This document shows, piece by piece, positions 1-9,021 of a stretch of 64,000 nucleotides of DNA. This DNA comes from Salipaludibacillus keqinensis. GTDB lineage: Bacteria > Bacillota > Bacilli > Bacillales > Salisediminibacteriaceae. A model generated the notes under the pieces. It did no database searches and was not told the DNA's origin. It was given only the letters and a program-made list of their open reading frames with translations. How positions within the stretch are numbered: position 1 is the first letter of the stretch; the number at the start of each line of letters is the position of its first letter. Made by a program: the position numbers and the translations under genes. The stretch is taken from positions 308,942 through 372,941 of the forward strand of contig NZ_PDOD01000004.1 of assembly GCF_003226325.1 (NCBI RefSeq), written 5' to 3'.

Positions 1-783
1 GCAGCTTATTATAATTTAGATCAGTCTTTACCGATGCAATATGTGACCTATTTAAAAAATGTTGCAACATTTGACTTCGGTCCATCAATGACTTCTAGAT
101 CAAGAACAGTAAACGATATGCTTGAGAGTGGCTTTCCAGCTTCACTCCAGCTAGGCTTAGCTACGCTATTTTTCTCAGTAATCTCAGGGGTTGCTTTAGG
201 GGTATTTGCAGCTTTACGACATAATAGAATGATAGATTACGTGACTATGATATTGGCTGTCATTGGTATTTCAATACCAAACTTTATTCAATCCATGTTG
301 TTTATTAATTATATTGCAGTGAATATTGAATTTTTTCCGATAGCAAGATGGGGGACCTATAGGCACGTTATTTTGCCTGCGATCGCTCTGGCTTCTGGTC
401 CAATGGCTATCATTGCCCGGTTGACTCGATCGAATATGTTGGAAGTGCTTACTCAGGATTACATCCGGACAGCAAAAGCAAAGGGATTATCTGCTAGGAA
501 GATCGTTGTGAAACACGCCTTACGTAATGCTTTGTTACCAGTTGTCACAATCATGGGTGCTTTGACGGCAGCAGTATTAACCGGAAGCTTCGTTGTAGAA
601 CGGATTTTCGCCATTCCAGGGATCGGTCAGTATTTCGTTAGTAGTATTAGTAATAGAGACTATCCAATGATCATGGCTACAACGGTCATTTACAGTTCGA
701 TTTTAGTGGTGATGATGTTTATTGTAGATATTTTGTATGGCTTCATTGATCCAAGAATTAAATTACACGCGAAGGAGGACTAG
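1..783 (+). CDS. Oligopeptide/dipeptide ABC transporter permease, OppB/DppB type (5' end outside window)
   Basis: This is the first inner-membrane permease of a peptide ABC importer. The reading frame is open from base 1, so the start lies upstream of the window; the first methionine at 34 is internal because the codons before it already read like the conserved periplasmic segment of OppB proteins. The visible part has several hydrophobic segments and the BPD_transp_1 EAA-type loop (RTAKAKGLS followed by the KHALRNALLPV stretch), which contacts the ATPase. It ends with TAG at 781-783, one base before the next gene's start codon. It heads the peptide uptake cluster that continues to 8639. The substrate class (peptides) is family knowledge; murein peptides are inferred from the downstream enzymes. 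Confidence 0.93.
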   Translation, partial: AAYYNLDQSLPMQYVTYLKNVATFDFGPSMTSRSRTVNDMLESGFPASLQLGLATLFFSVISGVALGVFAALRHNRMIDYVTMILAVIGISIPNFIQSMLFINYIAVNIEFFPIARWGTYRHVILPAIALASGPMAIIARLTRSNMLEVLTQDYIRTAKAKGLSARKIVVKHALRNALLPVVTIMGALTAAVLTGSFVVERIFAIPGIGQYFVSSISNRDYPMIMATTVIYSSILVVMMFIVDILYGFIDPRIKLHAKED

Positions 784-784
784 G

Positions 785-1732
785 ATGGCTTTGACTCAGA
801 ACCGGACGAATAAACAAAAGATAGATGACAGTTTATTTGTCCCTTTAGATAAACATTCAGCTGAGCTAGACGTTATGGTCCGACCTAGTCTTGGATTTTG
901 GCAGGATGCTTGGAAAAGGTTACTTAAAAACAAATTGGCAGTCTCTGGTTTATTTTTAATCGTGCTACTTACAATTATGGCGATCATCGGGCCGTGGCTC
1001 ACTCCTTATACATATTCTGAACAAACGCTTAGCAATCAAAATATGGGTCCTTCAAGTGAACACTGGTTTGGGACCGATAATCTTGGCAGAGATATGTTTA
1101 CAAGAACGTGGTACGGAGCAAGGATTTCTCTATTCATTGGATTTTCTGCGGCATTAATTGAATTTATCATTGGTGTTATTTACGGCGGGATCTCAGGATA
1201 TAAAGGTGGTCGGACAGATAATATATTAATGAGAATTATTGATATTTTATATGGACTGCCATACTTATTAGTCGTTATTCTTCTCATGGTCGTAATGGGA
1301 CCAGGGCTGTTTACGATTATTATTGCCTTAACATTAACTGGTTGGATTGGTATGGCGAGAATTGTTCGTGGACAAGTTCTGCAATTGAAAACGAATGAAT
1401 ACGTGCTAGCTTCGAAAGTGTTAGGGGCAAATACTTCAAGAATCATTCGAAAGCATTTGCTACCAAATACAATGGGTCCTGTTATTGTATCTATGACGTT
1501 AACAGTTCCAGGGGCTATCTTTGCAGAAGCGTTTTTAAGCTTTCTTGGATTAGGTGTTTCAGCGCCGATAGCCAGCTGGGGTTCGATGGCAAATGATGCT
1601 TTAGGGGTACTCAACACTGGATACTGGTGGCGATTATTCTTCCCTGCTTTCTTCATCTCCCTTACAATGCTTGCGTTTAATGTATTCGGTGACGGATTAA
1701 GAGATGCTCTTGATCCTAAGTTAAGGAGGTAG
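785..1732 (+). CDS. Oligopeptide/dipeptide ABC transporter permease, OppC/DppC type
   Basis: Second permease of the peptide importer, 315 residues. The start at 785 is preferred over an in-frame ATG at 737 because an excellent ribosome binding site (AAGGAGG, inside the end of the upstream gene) lies just before it. The N-terminus carries the OppC_N region with a first membrane helix near residues 48-70 and the HWFGTDNLGRD motif characteristic of OppC/DppC. A BPD_transp_1 domain follows with the coupling loop around VLASKVLGANTSRIIRKHLLPN. It is translationally linked to the upstream permease and is followed 9 bases later by the ATPase gene. Confidence 0.94.
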   Translation: MALTQNRTNKQKIDDSLFVPLDKHSAELDVMVRPSLGFWQDAWKRLLKNKLAVSGLFLIVLLTIMAIIGPWLTPYTYSEQTLSNQNMGPSSEHWFGTDNLGRDMFTRTWYGARISLFIGFSAALIEFIIGVIYGGISGYKGGRTDNILMRIIDILYGLPYLLVVILLMVVMGPGLFTIIIALTLTGWIGMARIVRGQVLQLKTNEYVLASKVLGANTSRIIRKHLLPNTMGPVIVSMTLTVPGAIFAEAFLSFLGLGVSAPIASWGSMANDALGVLNTGYWWRLFFPAFFISLTMLAFNVFGDGLRDALDPKLRR

Positions 1733-1741
1733 ACTTATACC

Positions 1742-2734
1742 ATGTCAGGAACATTACTTGAAATAAATGATCTTGCCGTTTCCTTCTCTACTCAAGGAGG
1801 AGAAGTTCAAGCAGTAAGAGGAGTCAGTTTTGCAGTTGGACCGGGAGAGACAGTGGCGATCGTAGGCGAATCCGGTTGCGGGAAAAGTGTTACAGCTCAA
1901 AGTATTATGAGGCTTATTCCGGAGCCTCCTGGTCGGATTAAACATGGAAGTATTCATTTACATGGGAAAGATCTCGCTTCTTTAACTGAGAAACAAATGA
2001 GAAATGTCCGTGGAAAGCAAATCGGAATGATTTTCCAAGATCCGATGACAAGCTTGAACCCTACATTAACAGTAGGAGATCAATTAACTGAAGGAATTTT
2101 AACTCATGAAAAAATGAGCCAGAGAGAGGCGAATAAAGAGGCTATCGAATTGCTTCATCTCGTCGGAATCGCTAACCCTGATGAACGTTTAAAGCAATAT
2201 CCCCATCAGTTTAGCGGGGGGATGAGGCAAAGGCTCATGATTGCCATGGCGCTTATGTGCAAACCAGAATTATTAATCGCGGACGAACCCACAACCGCCC
2301 TTGATGTGACGATTCAAGCTCAAATTATAGATTTATTTAAAGAAATTCAGGAGAAAACAGGGGTTGCAATCATTATTATTACACACGATTTAGGAGTGGT
2401 AGCGCAGATTGCTGACCGAATTAACGTGATGTACGCAGGTGAAATTGTGGAGTATGGAACGGTAAAAGAAATTTTCTATCAACCAGAACATCCATACACT
2501 AGAGGATTGTTAACATCTGTTCCCCGTCTCGATGGAGATCGGAGTCAACCGCTTATTCCGATTGTTGGGACGCCACCAGATCTATTTGCACCACCTGTAG
2601 GATGTGCGTTTACTAGCCGGTGTAAATATGCGATGAAAGTATGTCAGGCTCACGATCCAGAAGTGACTGAATTAAGTGAACAGCACTATACAAAATGTTG
2701 GCTACAAGATGACCGAGTGGAAAAGCCTTACTAA
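1742..2734 (+). CDS. Peptide ABC transporter ATP-binding protein, OppD/DppD type
   Basis: First ATPase of the peptide importer, 330 residues. Walker A (GESGCGKS), Q-loop (FQDPMTSLNP), signature (FSGGMRQR), Walker B (LLIADEPTTALD) and switch His (ITHDLG) are all present. The C-terminal extension has the Cys pattern CAFTSRCKYAMKVC of the oligopeptide_HPY domain found in OppD/DppD/DppF. Its Shine-Dalgarno sequence AAGGAGG lies in the last codons of the preceding permease. It should pair with the second ATPase at 5562-6530 to form the heterodimeric motor. Confidence 0.94.
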   Translation: MSGTLLEINDLAVSFSTQGGEVQAVRGVSFAVGPGETVAIVGESGCGKSVTAQSIMRLIPEPPGRIKHGSIHLHGKDLASLTEKQMRNVRGKQIGMIFQDPMTSLNPTLTVGDQLTEGILTHEKMSQREANKEAIELLHLVGIANPDERLKQYPHQFSGGMRQRLMIAMALMCKPELLIADEPTTALDVTIQAQIIDLFKEIQEKTGVAIIIITHDLGVVAQIADRINVMYAGEIVEYGTVKEIFYQPEHPYTRGLLTSVPRLDGDRSQPLIPIVGTPPDLFAPPVGCAFTSRCKYAMKVCQAHDPEVTELSEQHYTKCWLQDDRVEKPY

Positions 2735-2935
2735 ATCAGTTTAACTATGTTTATCTGCGAATAGGGAGCGTTGACCTTATTTATAACAACTTACAGTACA
2801 GCCTACTAATGATTATTTTCATAATAGACATAAAGGTAGCGAATCGTGAGCAATACGTAACTTTTTGAAGGAGGTGAAACACGCCACCTGATCGTTTTCG
2901 AAAATCTGAAAGTATACTATAAGGGGGATACACAT

Positions 2936-4609
2936 GTGAAGAAGTCTAAATTATCTTTGAAAGTTTCCACAAGTTTGGTTGCTGCTGCGATATTTGCTGC
3001 GGGCTGTGGAGGAAATGACGAAACTACAGGTAATAACAACGAAGGAAATGGAAATAACGACAATAACAACAACTCGAATCAAGAAGCATCAAGTGACGGG
3101 GATAAAATCCTTATTTATAACAATGGAGAAGAACCGACCTCCCTTGACCCACCCATCGGTAACGATGAATATTCTTACAGTATTTTAAACAATGTGATGG
3201 AAGGTCTTACCCGTTTAGAACAAGGCGAACCTGTACCTGAGCCTGCGATGGCAGAGGATTGGGAAGTTTCAGACGATGGGCTGGTCTATACATTCAACCT
3301 TCGTGAAGATGCGTATTGGAGTAATGGTGAACCAGTCACTGCTGAAGATTTTGAGTTCTCTTTCAAAAGACTAGCAGACCCTGAAACGGCATCTCCAGCG
3401 GCTCATCACTCTTATTGGATTGCAGGGGCCGAAGCGTTCAACGAAGGCGAAGGCTCTGAAGATGATGTGATGGTTGAAGCATTAGACGACAAAACGTTAG
3501 AAGTCACTCTTGAAAATCCAGTGGATTTCTTTGAATCTATTGTAGCTATGCCACAACTTTTCCCGGTTCATAAAGAAACGGTTGAAGAGAATGATGATTG
3601 GGCGAACAGTCCAGATACATTTGTAGGGAACGGACCTTTTGTAGTTAGTGAGTGGGAGAATGACGAATACTTATTAGTCACGAAAAACGAAGACTATTGG
3701 GATGCGGATACAGTGAACCTTGACGGTATTGAGTACGTTATGGTTGAAGATTCTAATACTGCTTACCAGCTCTATCAAAATGACGAAGTGCATATTACTG
3801 GTATTCCATCAGATATGGCCGGAGAGTTAATTGACGGTCCTGAAACGGCTGTATACCCTCGATCAGGGATTGAATTTCAGCGATTTAACGTAGAAGAAGA
3901 ACCTTTCCAAAACACAAATATTCGAAAAGCGTTCGCTAAAGCGATCAACGCTCAAGAAATAGTCGATTACATTACCCAAGAAAATCAACCAGTGATGACG
4001 GGTTATGTGTTTGATGATTTTGCCCATCCAGCTGGCGGAACGTACCGTGAAGAAGTAGGTGAACTTCACGAATTTGATCCAGAGGAAGCGCAACAACTTC
4101 TAGAACAAGGGATGGAAGAAGAAGGGTACGACGAATTACCTGAAGTAACATTCAGCTATAACACGGATGATTTGCACCACACGATTGCTCAAGCAGTTCA
4201 GGAAATGCTACAAACTAATTTAGAAGTAGACGTAACATTGGAAAATCAAGAATGGGCTGTTTTTCTTGATGCTCAGAGAGATTTGGAGCTTCAATACTCC
4301 CGTTCATCTTTCCTAGGTGGATATAACGATCCAATGAACTATTTAGATAACTTCACTACTGGAAACCCGATGAACCGTACTGGATGGTCTAACGAAGAGT
4401 ACGATCAGCTTGTTTCCGACGCTTTAGCTGAGCCAGATCCAGAACAACGATTTGAGTTGATGGCTGAAGCAGAACGAGTTTTTATTGAAGACGCTGTGAT
4501 TGTTCCACTTTATTACTACAACAGCACTTTCTTAGAGAAACCTGAAGTGACAGATGTGGTAAGGCATCCCGTTGGATTCGTTGAATTCAAATGGGCTGAC
4601 CTACAGTAA
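2936..4609 (+). CDS. Oligopeptide-binding lipoprotein (SBP family 5, OppA/DppA type)
   Basis: Extracellular peptide receptor of the importer, 557 residues. It uses a GTG start after an AAGGGGG ribosome binding site; the overlapping ATG at 2935 runs straight into TGA and cannot be used. A signal peptide ends in the lipobox AAGC, with the lipidated Cys at residue 24. An approximately 35-residue Asn/Gly/Asp-rich tether follows, then a family 5 solute-binding domain (LDPPIGNDEYSY, LVYTFNLREDAYWSNGEP and related cluster C signatures). The mature protein is strongly acidic, as expected for an exposed protein of a halophile. A strong terminator follows at 4630, so expression of the downstream genes may rely on readthrough or an additional promoter. 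Confidence 0.93.
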   Translation: MKKSKLSLKVSTSLVAAAIFAAGCGGNDETTGNNNEGNGNNDNNNNSNQEASSDGDKILIYNNGEEPTSLDPPIGNDEYSYSILNNVMEGLTRLEQGEPVPEPAMAEDWEVSDDGLVYTFNLREDAYWSNGEPVTAEDFEFSFKRLADPETASPAAHHSYWIAGAEAFNEGEGSEDDVMVEALDDKTLEVTLENPVDFFESIVAMPQLFPVHKETVEENDDWANSPDTFVGNGPFVVSEWENDEYLLVTKNEDYWDADTVNLDGIEYVMVEDSNTAYQLYQNDEVHITGIPSDMAGELIDGPETAVYPRSGIEFQRFNVEEEPFQNTNIRKAFAKAINAQEIVDYITQENQPVMTGYVFDDFAHPAGGTYREEVGELHEFDPEEAQQLLEQGMEEEGYDELPEVTFSYNTDDLHHTIAQAVQEMLQTNLEVDVTLENQEWAVFLDAQRDLELQYSRSSFLGGYNDPMNYLDNFTTGNPMNRTGWSNEEYDQLVSDALAEPDPEQRFELMAEAERVFIEDAVIVPLYYYNSTFLEKPEVTDVVRHPVGFVEFKWADLQ

Positions 4610-4629
4610 TAAATAATATTATGAGGAGG

Positions 4630-4677
4630 CGCCTCAGTATGATCTTCTAACTGAGGCGGTTATCTTCTAATTTTTTT
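4630..4677 (+). terminator. Rho-independent terminator after the binding-protein gene
   Basis: A perfect 9-bp stem CGCCTCAGT / ACTGAGGCG (4630-4638 and 4650-4658) is followed by a T-rich tail with seven Ts at 4671-4677. It lies in the middle of the peptide-uptake cluster and probably raises the level of the binding protein relative to the distal genes. Confidence 0.82.
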
Positions 4678-4803
4678 AGCATATTGTTCCAGCAGGAGAG
4701 AGTTAGTTTCCGAACCAAGGAGTTTTTTCCTCTTGGAACAAAGTGCTGAATATATACATAGTTTATGAATAAACGAGTTGATAGAAAAGGTGTTGAAGAT
4801 ATT

Positions 4804-5538
4804 ATGAAACCAGTGATTGGAATCACATCTTCTTATTTAGATGAACGGACGTTACAAACTTCTTACGACAATGTGGATTCAATTGTAAAAGCTGGGGGGA
4901 TTCCTCTCGTTTTTCCTAATATTACGAAGGTTGAGGACATTGATACGTATGTTTCACAATTCGATGGCCTGTTAGTGACCGGTGGTGGGGATATTGACCC
5001 AACATTGTTTAAGGAAGAACCACATCAGAAGCTAGGTTTGATTCACCCAAATAGAGATGAGTTCGAAACGATTCTAATTAGGAAATGTATGGAACAGGAT
5101 AAAGCTATCTTAGCCATATGCAGAGGGTGTCAAATCTTAAATATTGCTTGCGGCGGAGATATGTACCAAGATATTTATAGTCAAATAGATAAACGGCTTC
5201 TGCAGCATTCACAACAAGCTCCACGGTCTCACGCTTCACATTATATTAACGTTTCAAAGGGAAGTTTATTACACAAAATTACCGATCTCTCCTCATATAA
5301 AGTAAACAGTTATCATCATCAGGCTAACCGTGAAATGGCGGCAAACTTAAAAGTATCTGCTAGAGCAAGTGATCAAGTCATTGAAGCAATCGAAGGGACC
5401 GATCATTCTTTTGTCGTAGGTGTGCAATGGCATCCTGAATGTATGACGGGAACAGAAGACCTTCCGTCAGTCAAATTATTCACAGCATTTATTGAAGCAA
5501 GTAAAAAGGGTCTGACCAAAACGAAATTAGATGAATAA
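4804..5538 (+). CDS. Class I glutamine-amidotransferase-like hydrolase (peptidase C26, PuuD-like)
   Basis: A 244-residue protein of the gamma-glutamyl-gamma-aminobutyrate hydrolase (PuuD) family, which cleaves gamma-glutamyl amide bonds. The nucleophile is Cys106 in the motif AICRGCQ, and the His-Glu part of the triad is in VQWHPE near the C-terminus; a GGGDIDP oxyanion-type loop is also present. The start at 4804 is preferred to the in-frame ATG at 4765 because only it has a nearby GA-rich ribosome site and it begins with the family's usual MKPVIGIT. It lies between the binding protein and the second ATPase of a peptide importer and upstream of two murein-peptide enzymes. A role in cutting gamma-D-glutamyl peptides is therefore plausible, but that is inference. 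Confidence 0.85.
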   Translation: MKPVIGITSSYLDERTLQTSYDNVDSIVKAGGIPLVFPNITKVEDIDTYVSQFDGLLVTGGGDIDPTLFKEEPHQKLGLIHPNRDEFETILIRKCMEQDKAILAICRGCQILNIACGGDMYQDIYSQIDKRLLQHSQQAPRSHASHYINVSKGSLLHKITDLSSYKVNSYHHQANREMAANLKVSARASDQVIEAIEGTDHSFVVGVQWHPECMTGTEDLPSVKLFTAFIEASKKGLTKTKLDE

Positions 5539-5561
5539 GGTTCCGGTGGAGGTATTAGCAA

Positions 5562-6530
5562 ATGGCGAAAAAATTAGTAGAAGTAAGAAATTTAAAGAAA
5601 CACTTTGAGGTTGGTAAAGGAAAGATTCTTAAAGCTGTGAATGACATCTCTTTCGATGTTTATGAAGGGGAAACATTAGGTCTAGTTGGTGAGTCTGGTT
5701 GCGGAAAATCGACTACGGGGAAAACGATTATTCGCCTTTATCGAGCCACCTCGGGAGAAGTTCGATTTCACGGAGACGACGTTCACCAAATCAGTGGAAA
5801 GAATATGAAGGATTTTAATCGAAAAATGCAAATGATCTTTCAAGATCCCTATGCATCATTAAATCCACGAATGAAAGTGGAAGACATTATCGCAGAAGGA
5901 ATGGATATTCACGGACTATTTAAAGGGAAAGAAAGGCAACGTCGAGTGTTTGAGTTGCTTGAAACGGTAGGACTAAATAAAGAGCACGCGTCCCGTTTTC
6001 CACATGAATTTAGTGGAGGACAAAGACAACGAATTGGAATCGCCAGAGCACTTGCTGTGAATCCGGAATTTATCATTGCGGACGAGCCTATTTCTGCTTT
6101 AGATGTGTCAATCCAAGCGCAGGTAGTCAACTTATTGAAAGATTTGCAGAAAAAACACGGATTAACTTATTTGTTTATCGCCCACGATTTATCAATGGTG
6201 AAACATATTAGTGATCGAATTGGTGTGATGTACTTAGGTGCGATGATGGAGCTTGCGGAAAGTGAAGACTTATACGATGAACCACTTCATCCGTACACAA
6301 AGGCGTTGCTATCATCTATACCATTACCAGACCCAGAAGTGGAGGAAACAAGACAAAGGACCATTTTAACTGGTGATGTACCAAGTCCAATTGACCCTCC
6401 AAGTGGGTGTCCTTTTAGAACAAGGTGTCCGGAAGCCATGGACGTTTGTGCTGAGAAAAAACCGCAATGGTTGGAAGTGAGGCCTAAGCATTACGTGGCT
6501 TGTCACCTTTTTGAGCCGGAATCTCAGTAA
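5562..6530 (+). CDS. Peptide ABC transporter ATP-binding protein, OppF/DppF type
   Basis: Second ATPase of the peptide importer, 322 residues. Walker A is GESGCGKS, the Q-loop FQDPYASLNP, the signature FSGGQRQR, Walker B FIIADEPISALD, and the switch His is in IAHDLSMV. The C-terminal Cys cluster (CPFRTRCPEAMDVC) is the usual oligopeptide_HPY feature. It has a GGAGG ribosome site and begins 24 bases after the hydrolase gene. B. subtilis ykfD is the equivalent ATPase in the ykfABCD cluster next to dpp, and the neighbouring ykfB and ykfC homologues support that comparison. Confidence 0.93.
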   Translation: MAKKLVEVRNLKKHFEVGKGKILKAVNDISFDVYEGETLGLVGESGCGKSTTGKTIIRLYRATSGEVRFHGDDVHQISGKNMKDFNRKMQMIFQDPYASLNPRMKVEDIIAEGMDIHGLFKGKERQRRVFELLETVGLNKEHASRFPHEFSGGQRQRIGIARALAVNPEFIIADEPISALDVSIQAQVVNLLKDLQKKHGLTYLFIAHDLSMVKHISDRIGVMYLGAMMELAESEDLYDEPLHPYTKALLSSIPLPDPEVEETRQRTILTGDVPSPIDPPSGCPFRTRCPEAMDVCAEKKPQWLEVRPKHYVACHLFEPESQ

Positions 6531-6627
6531 ATTTGAGAAGTTGAAGATATACGGGAATATTTAGCAGAATATGAGAATGCGCATAGAGTTGTATCGTGTG
6601 AAAAGCTCTAGCAGGAAGTGAGGACTC

Positions 6628-7725
6628 ATGATTATTGAGGACATACATACTAAGAGAATGGCAGTGCCACTAAAGAAACCGTTTAAAACTGCTTTGAGAA
6701 CTCTAGAGGTAGCTGAATCTGTCGTCGTGACTATTCATTGCGATAACGGCATGACTGGCTTTGGCGAAGCTCCTCCAACAGTCGTTATTACAGGAGAGAG
6801 TCTCGATAGTATTCAAGCAGCTATTCAACAGACGTTGAAGCCTGCTTTATTAGGTATGGATGTAACAAATTTCGAACATATTTTTCATATACTTCACGGC
6901 TCATTGGTAGGAAACACCAGTGCCAAAGCAGCGGTGGACATGGCCATTTATGATTTACTAGCGAAAAAAATGAACGTGCCTCTTTATCAATATTTAGGTG
7001 GCTATCGACACGAACTGGAAACGGATTATACCGTAAGTGTGAACTCGCCTGATGAAATGGGTGAAGATGCGGTTCAGTACATCCAAGACGGATTCACTGT
7101 TCTAAAAGTGAAAGTTGGTAAAGACGACATCCAGAAGGACATAGAACGAATTGCGGAAATTCGTCGCAGAGTTGGAAGGGGTATTAAGATTCGACTTGAT
7201 GCAAATCAAGGATGGCAGACGAAAGAAGCGATCTACTCGATTAATAAAATGGCTGAAATGGATTTGGATATCGAATTGATCGAGCAACCTGTGAGAGCGG
7301 CTGACCTAGAAGGCCTGAAAATGGTCACTGACAATACAGATACACCTATTATGGCAGATGAAAGTGTATTCTCACCTGAAGATGCTTTGAAAGTCATTCA
7401 TCGCCGTTGTGCAGATTTGATCAATATCAAACTGATGAAATCAGGTGGTATTTATAAAGCAGAACTGATCAACCGTTTGGCTGAAATGTCCGGATTAGAA
7501 TGTATGACCGGCAGTATGATTGAATCAAGATTAGGAATATCAGCTGCGGCCCATTTTGCTGCTAGTAAAAAGAACATTACTAGGTTTGATTTTGACGCAC
7601 CGTTGATGTTAAAAGAAGATATGATTAGTGGAGGAATGGTATATAACAAGAATAAAATCATTCTTCAACGAGAACCAGGACTAGGGATTACAGATGTAAC
7701 ATCGTTTGAGGAGGTTCGAAAATGA
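6628..7725 (+). CDS. ykfB: L-Ala-D/L-Glu (dipeptide) epimerase
   Basis: Enolase-superfamily enzyme of 365 residues that interconverts L-Ala-D-Glu and L-Ala-L-Glu, allowing murein dipeptides to be degraded by ordinary peptidases. Visible signatures are the catalytic KVKVGK motif, the metal ligands in RLDANQGW, IELIEQP and MADES, the second catalytic lysine in IKLMKSGG, and the C-terminal DFDAPLM motif used for dipeptide specificity in this subgroup. The ATG follows a GAAGTGAGG-type ribosome site, and the stop codon overlaps the start of ykfC (ATGA). The enzyme is cytoplasmic. Assignment to the dipeptide epimerase group is strengthened by the adjacent ykfC and peptide transporter. Confidence 0.92.
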   Translation: MIIEDIHTKRMAVPLKKPFKTALRTLEVAESVVVTIHCDNGMTGFGEAPPTVVITGESLDSIQAAIQQTLKPALLGMDVTNFEHIFHILHGSLVGNTSAKAAVDMAIYDLLAKKMNVPLYQYLGGYRHELETDYTVSVNSPDEMGEDAVQYIQDGFTVLKVKVGKDDIQKDIERIAEIRRRVGRGIKIRLDANQGWQTKEAIYSINKMAEMDLDIELIEQPVRAADLEGLKMVTDNTDTPIMADESVFSPEDALKVIHRRCADLINIKLMKSGGIYKAELINRLAEMSGLECMTGSMIESRLGISAAAHFAASKKNITRFDFDAPLMLKEDMISGGMVYNKNKIILQREPGLGITDVTSFEEVRK

Positions 7726-8639
7726 AAAAGGAGTATGTTGTTCGAGTCCCTGTTGCAACGATTTGGACAGACCGAGATAAGCCGAGAGAAATTGATCAAC
7801 CGGCAATCAGTTATCCAGCCTATATTAAAAAATGGCTTGAAAACATGACTACGGCAGACCGTAAATCTTTGACAGATGAAAATTTGGTTCAAACACAAGT
7901 GCTTTATGGTCAAGTGGTGACGCTAATTGAAGAAAAAAGTGATTGGCTTCATGTTTATGTGAATGATCAGCCAAGTTCTAAATTAAACGACGGGTACCCA
8001 GGATGGTTGCCGAAAAGCCAAGTTATCAAAAGGTCAAAAACAGAGATGAGATACGACGCTCCGTTCGCAGTGATTATCTCACCGAAGGCATGGCTAATTG
8101 ATGGTCAAGAAAAGTTTCTAGAATTAAGCTATCAAACAAGGTTACCACTGGCGAAAGAACCTAATGAAGATGAGGAGCAAGTCAGTGTAAATACCCCTCA
8201 CGGGAAACTTAAATTGAATCATGCGGATGTAACGATTTATTCATCAGAATCTAGTATTCCAAAACCAACAGGAGTAGATTTAGTTAAAAGTGGTGAAGTA
8301 TTCAAAGAACTTCCTTATTTATGGGGAGGAATGAGCGGCTTTGGATTTGACTGCTCAGGCTTCACATACTCGATCCATCGCGCTTGGGGGATTACAATTC
8401 CTCGTGATGCTTCTGATCAAGAGAAAACAGGTTCTTCTGTCGATAGAAAAGACTTGATGCCAGGTGACCTTGTTTATTTTGCTAAAGAGGAAGGCAAGGG
8501 AAATGTCTATCACGTAGGTATTTATTATGGTAACGGACAGATGCTCCACGCACCGAGCGCTGGAAAAGGAATTGAGATCGTCCCTATAGAACATACCAAG
8601 TATGAGAAAAATTATTGCTCGGCTAGAAGGTTTTGGTAA
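7722..8639 (+). CDS. ykfC: Gamma-D-glutamyl-L-diamino acid endopeptidase (NlpC/P60)
   Basis: A 305-residue NlpC/P60 cysteine peptidase with two N-terminal SH3-like regions (roughly residues 1-180) and the catalytic domain at the C-terminus. The nucleophile is Cys211 in FDCSGF, and the catalytic His is in NVYHVGIYYG. There is no signal peptide, which fits the YkfC/YkfB model of cytoplasmic processing: YkfC cuts between D-Glu and the diamino acid of an imported murein tripeptide, releasing the L-Ala-D-Glu that YkfB epimerises. The start codon overlaps the ykfB stop, so the two are translationally coupled. It is the last gene of the peptide cluster. Confidence 0.92.
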   Translation: MKKEYVVRVPVATIWTDRDKPREIDQPAISYPAYIKKWLENMTTADRKSLTDENLVQTQVLYGQVVTLIEEKSDWLHVYVNDQPSSKLNDGYPGWLPKSQVIKRSKTEMRYDAPFAVIISPKAWLIDGQEKFLELSYQTRLPLAKEPNEDEEQVSVNTPHGKLKLNHADVTIYSSESSIPKPTGVDLVKSGEVFKELPYLWGGMSGFGFDCSGFTYSIHRAWGITIPRDASDQEKTGSSVDRKDLMPGDLVYFAKEEGKGNVYHVGIYYGNGQMLHAPSAGKGIEIVPIEHTKYEKNYCSARRFW

Positions 8640-8643
8640 ATGA

Positions 8644-8690
8644 AAAAGGTCCTCAAAAAAGTCTTTCTAGACTGATTGTGGGCCTTTATT
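8644..8690 (+). terminator. Probable terminator after ykfC
   Basis: An imperfect hairpin pairs AAAGGTCC with GGGCCTTT, with a smaller inner AGTC/GACT stem, and ends in a short T-rich run. It lies directly after the ykfC stop codon and would end the peptide-uptake transcript. Confidence 0.5.
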
Positions 8691-9021
8691 GGTTTGAATA
8701 AGGAGTGCGTCTCTCGGCAAGGTAATGAAGAAGATCTTCGTTCTGTTCATATGGAAACTATCGTTTTATTCTTCTGAAAAAAACCACAGAGAGTAATGCA
8801 GAACTAAAAACCTGAACTTTTTTATGTAAGTTTGAATCAGGTATTGCCCCTTATAAAGGACAGTTAAAAAGGAAAAAAAAGTAATTTAATAAAAATAATC
8901 CTAGATAGTATTTCATGTTTTTTTGAAAATTTGTATAATTGAGTTTTAGATTTGGGTCTAGCAGGAAAGGACATAACAGCTAGCAGAACAGCTAGTAATT
9001 ACCTAAAAAGGAGAGGTTTAC
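8691..9021. other. Intergenic region upstream of the secreted protein gene
   Basis: About 330 bases without a convincing gene. A TATAAT hexamer at 8934-8939 is a candidate -10 box for the downstream gene, but no good -35 box stands 16-18 bases upstream. A 23-codon frame from 8726 has only a poor ribosome site and is not called. Confidence 0.4.

Noticed and set aside
4765..4803. Upstream ATG for the C26 hydrolase
   Set aside because: No ribosome site before 4765, and the extra 13 residues do not look like the family's N-terminus.
8726..8797. A 23-codon frame with a Met-Lys-Lys start between ykfC and the secreted protein gene
   Set aside because: The only ribosome-like sequence is two bases from the ATG, and the frame has no terminator or promoter of its own.
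8812..8850. Weak inverted repeat ACCTGA / TCAGGT
   Set aside because: Short outer stem with a bulged interior and no T-run; could not be tied to a gene.
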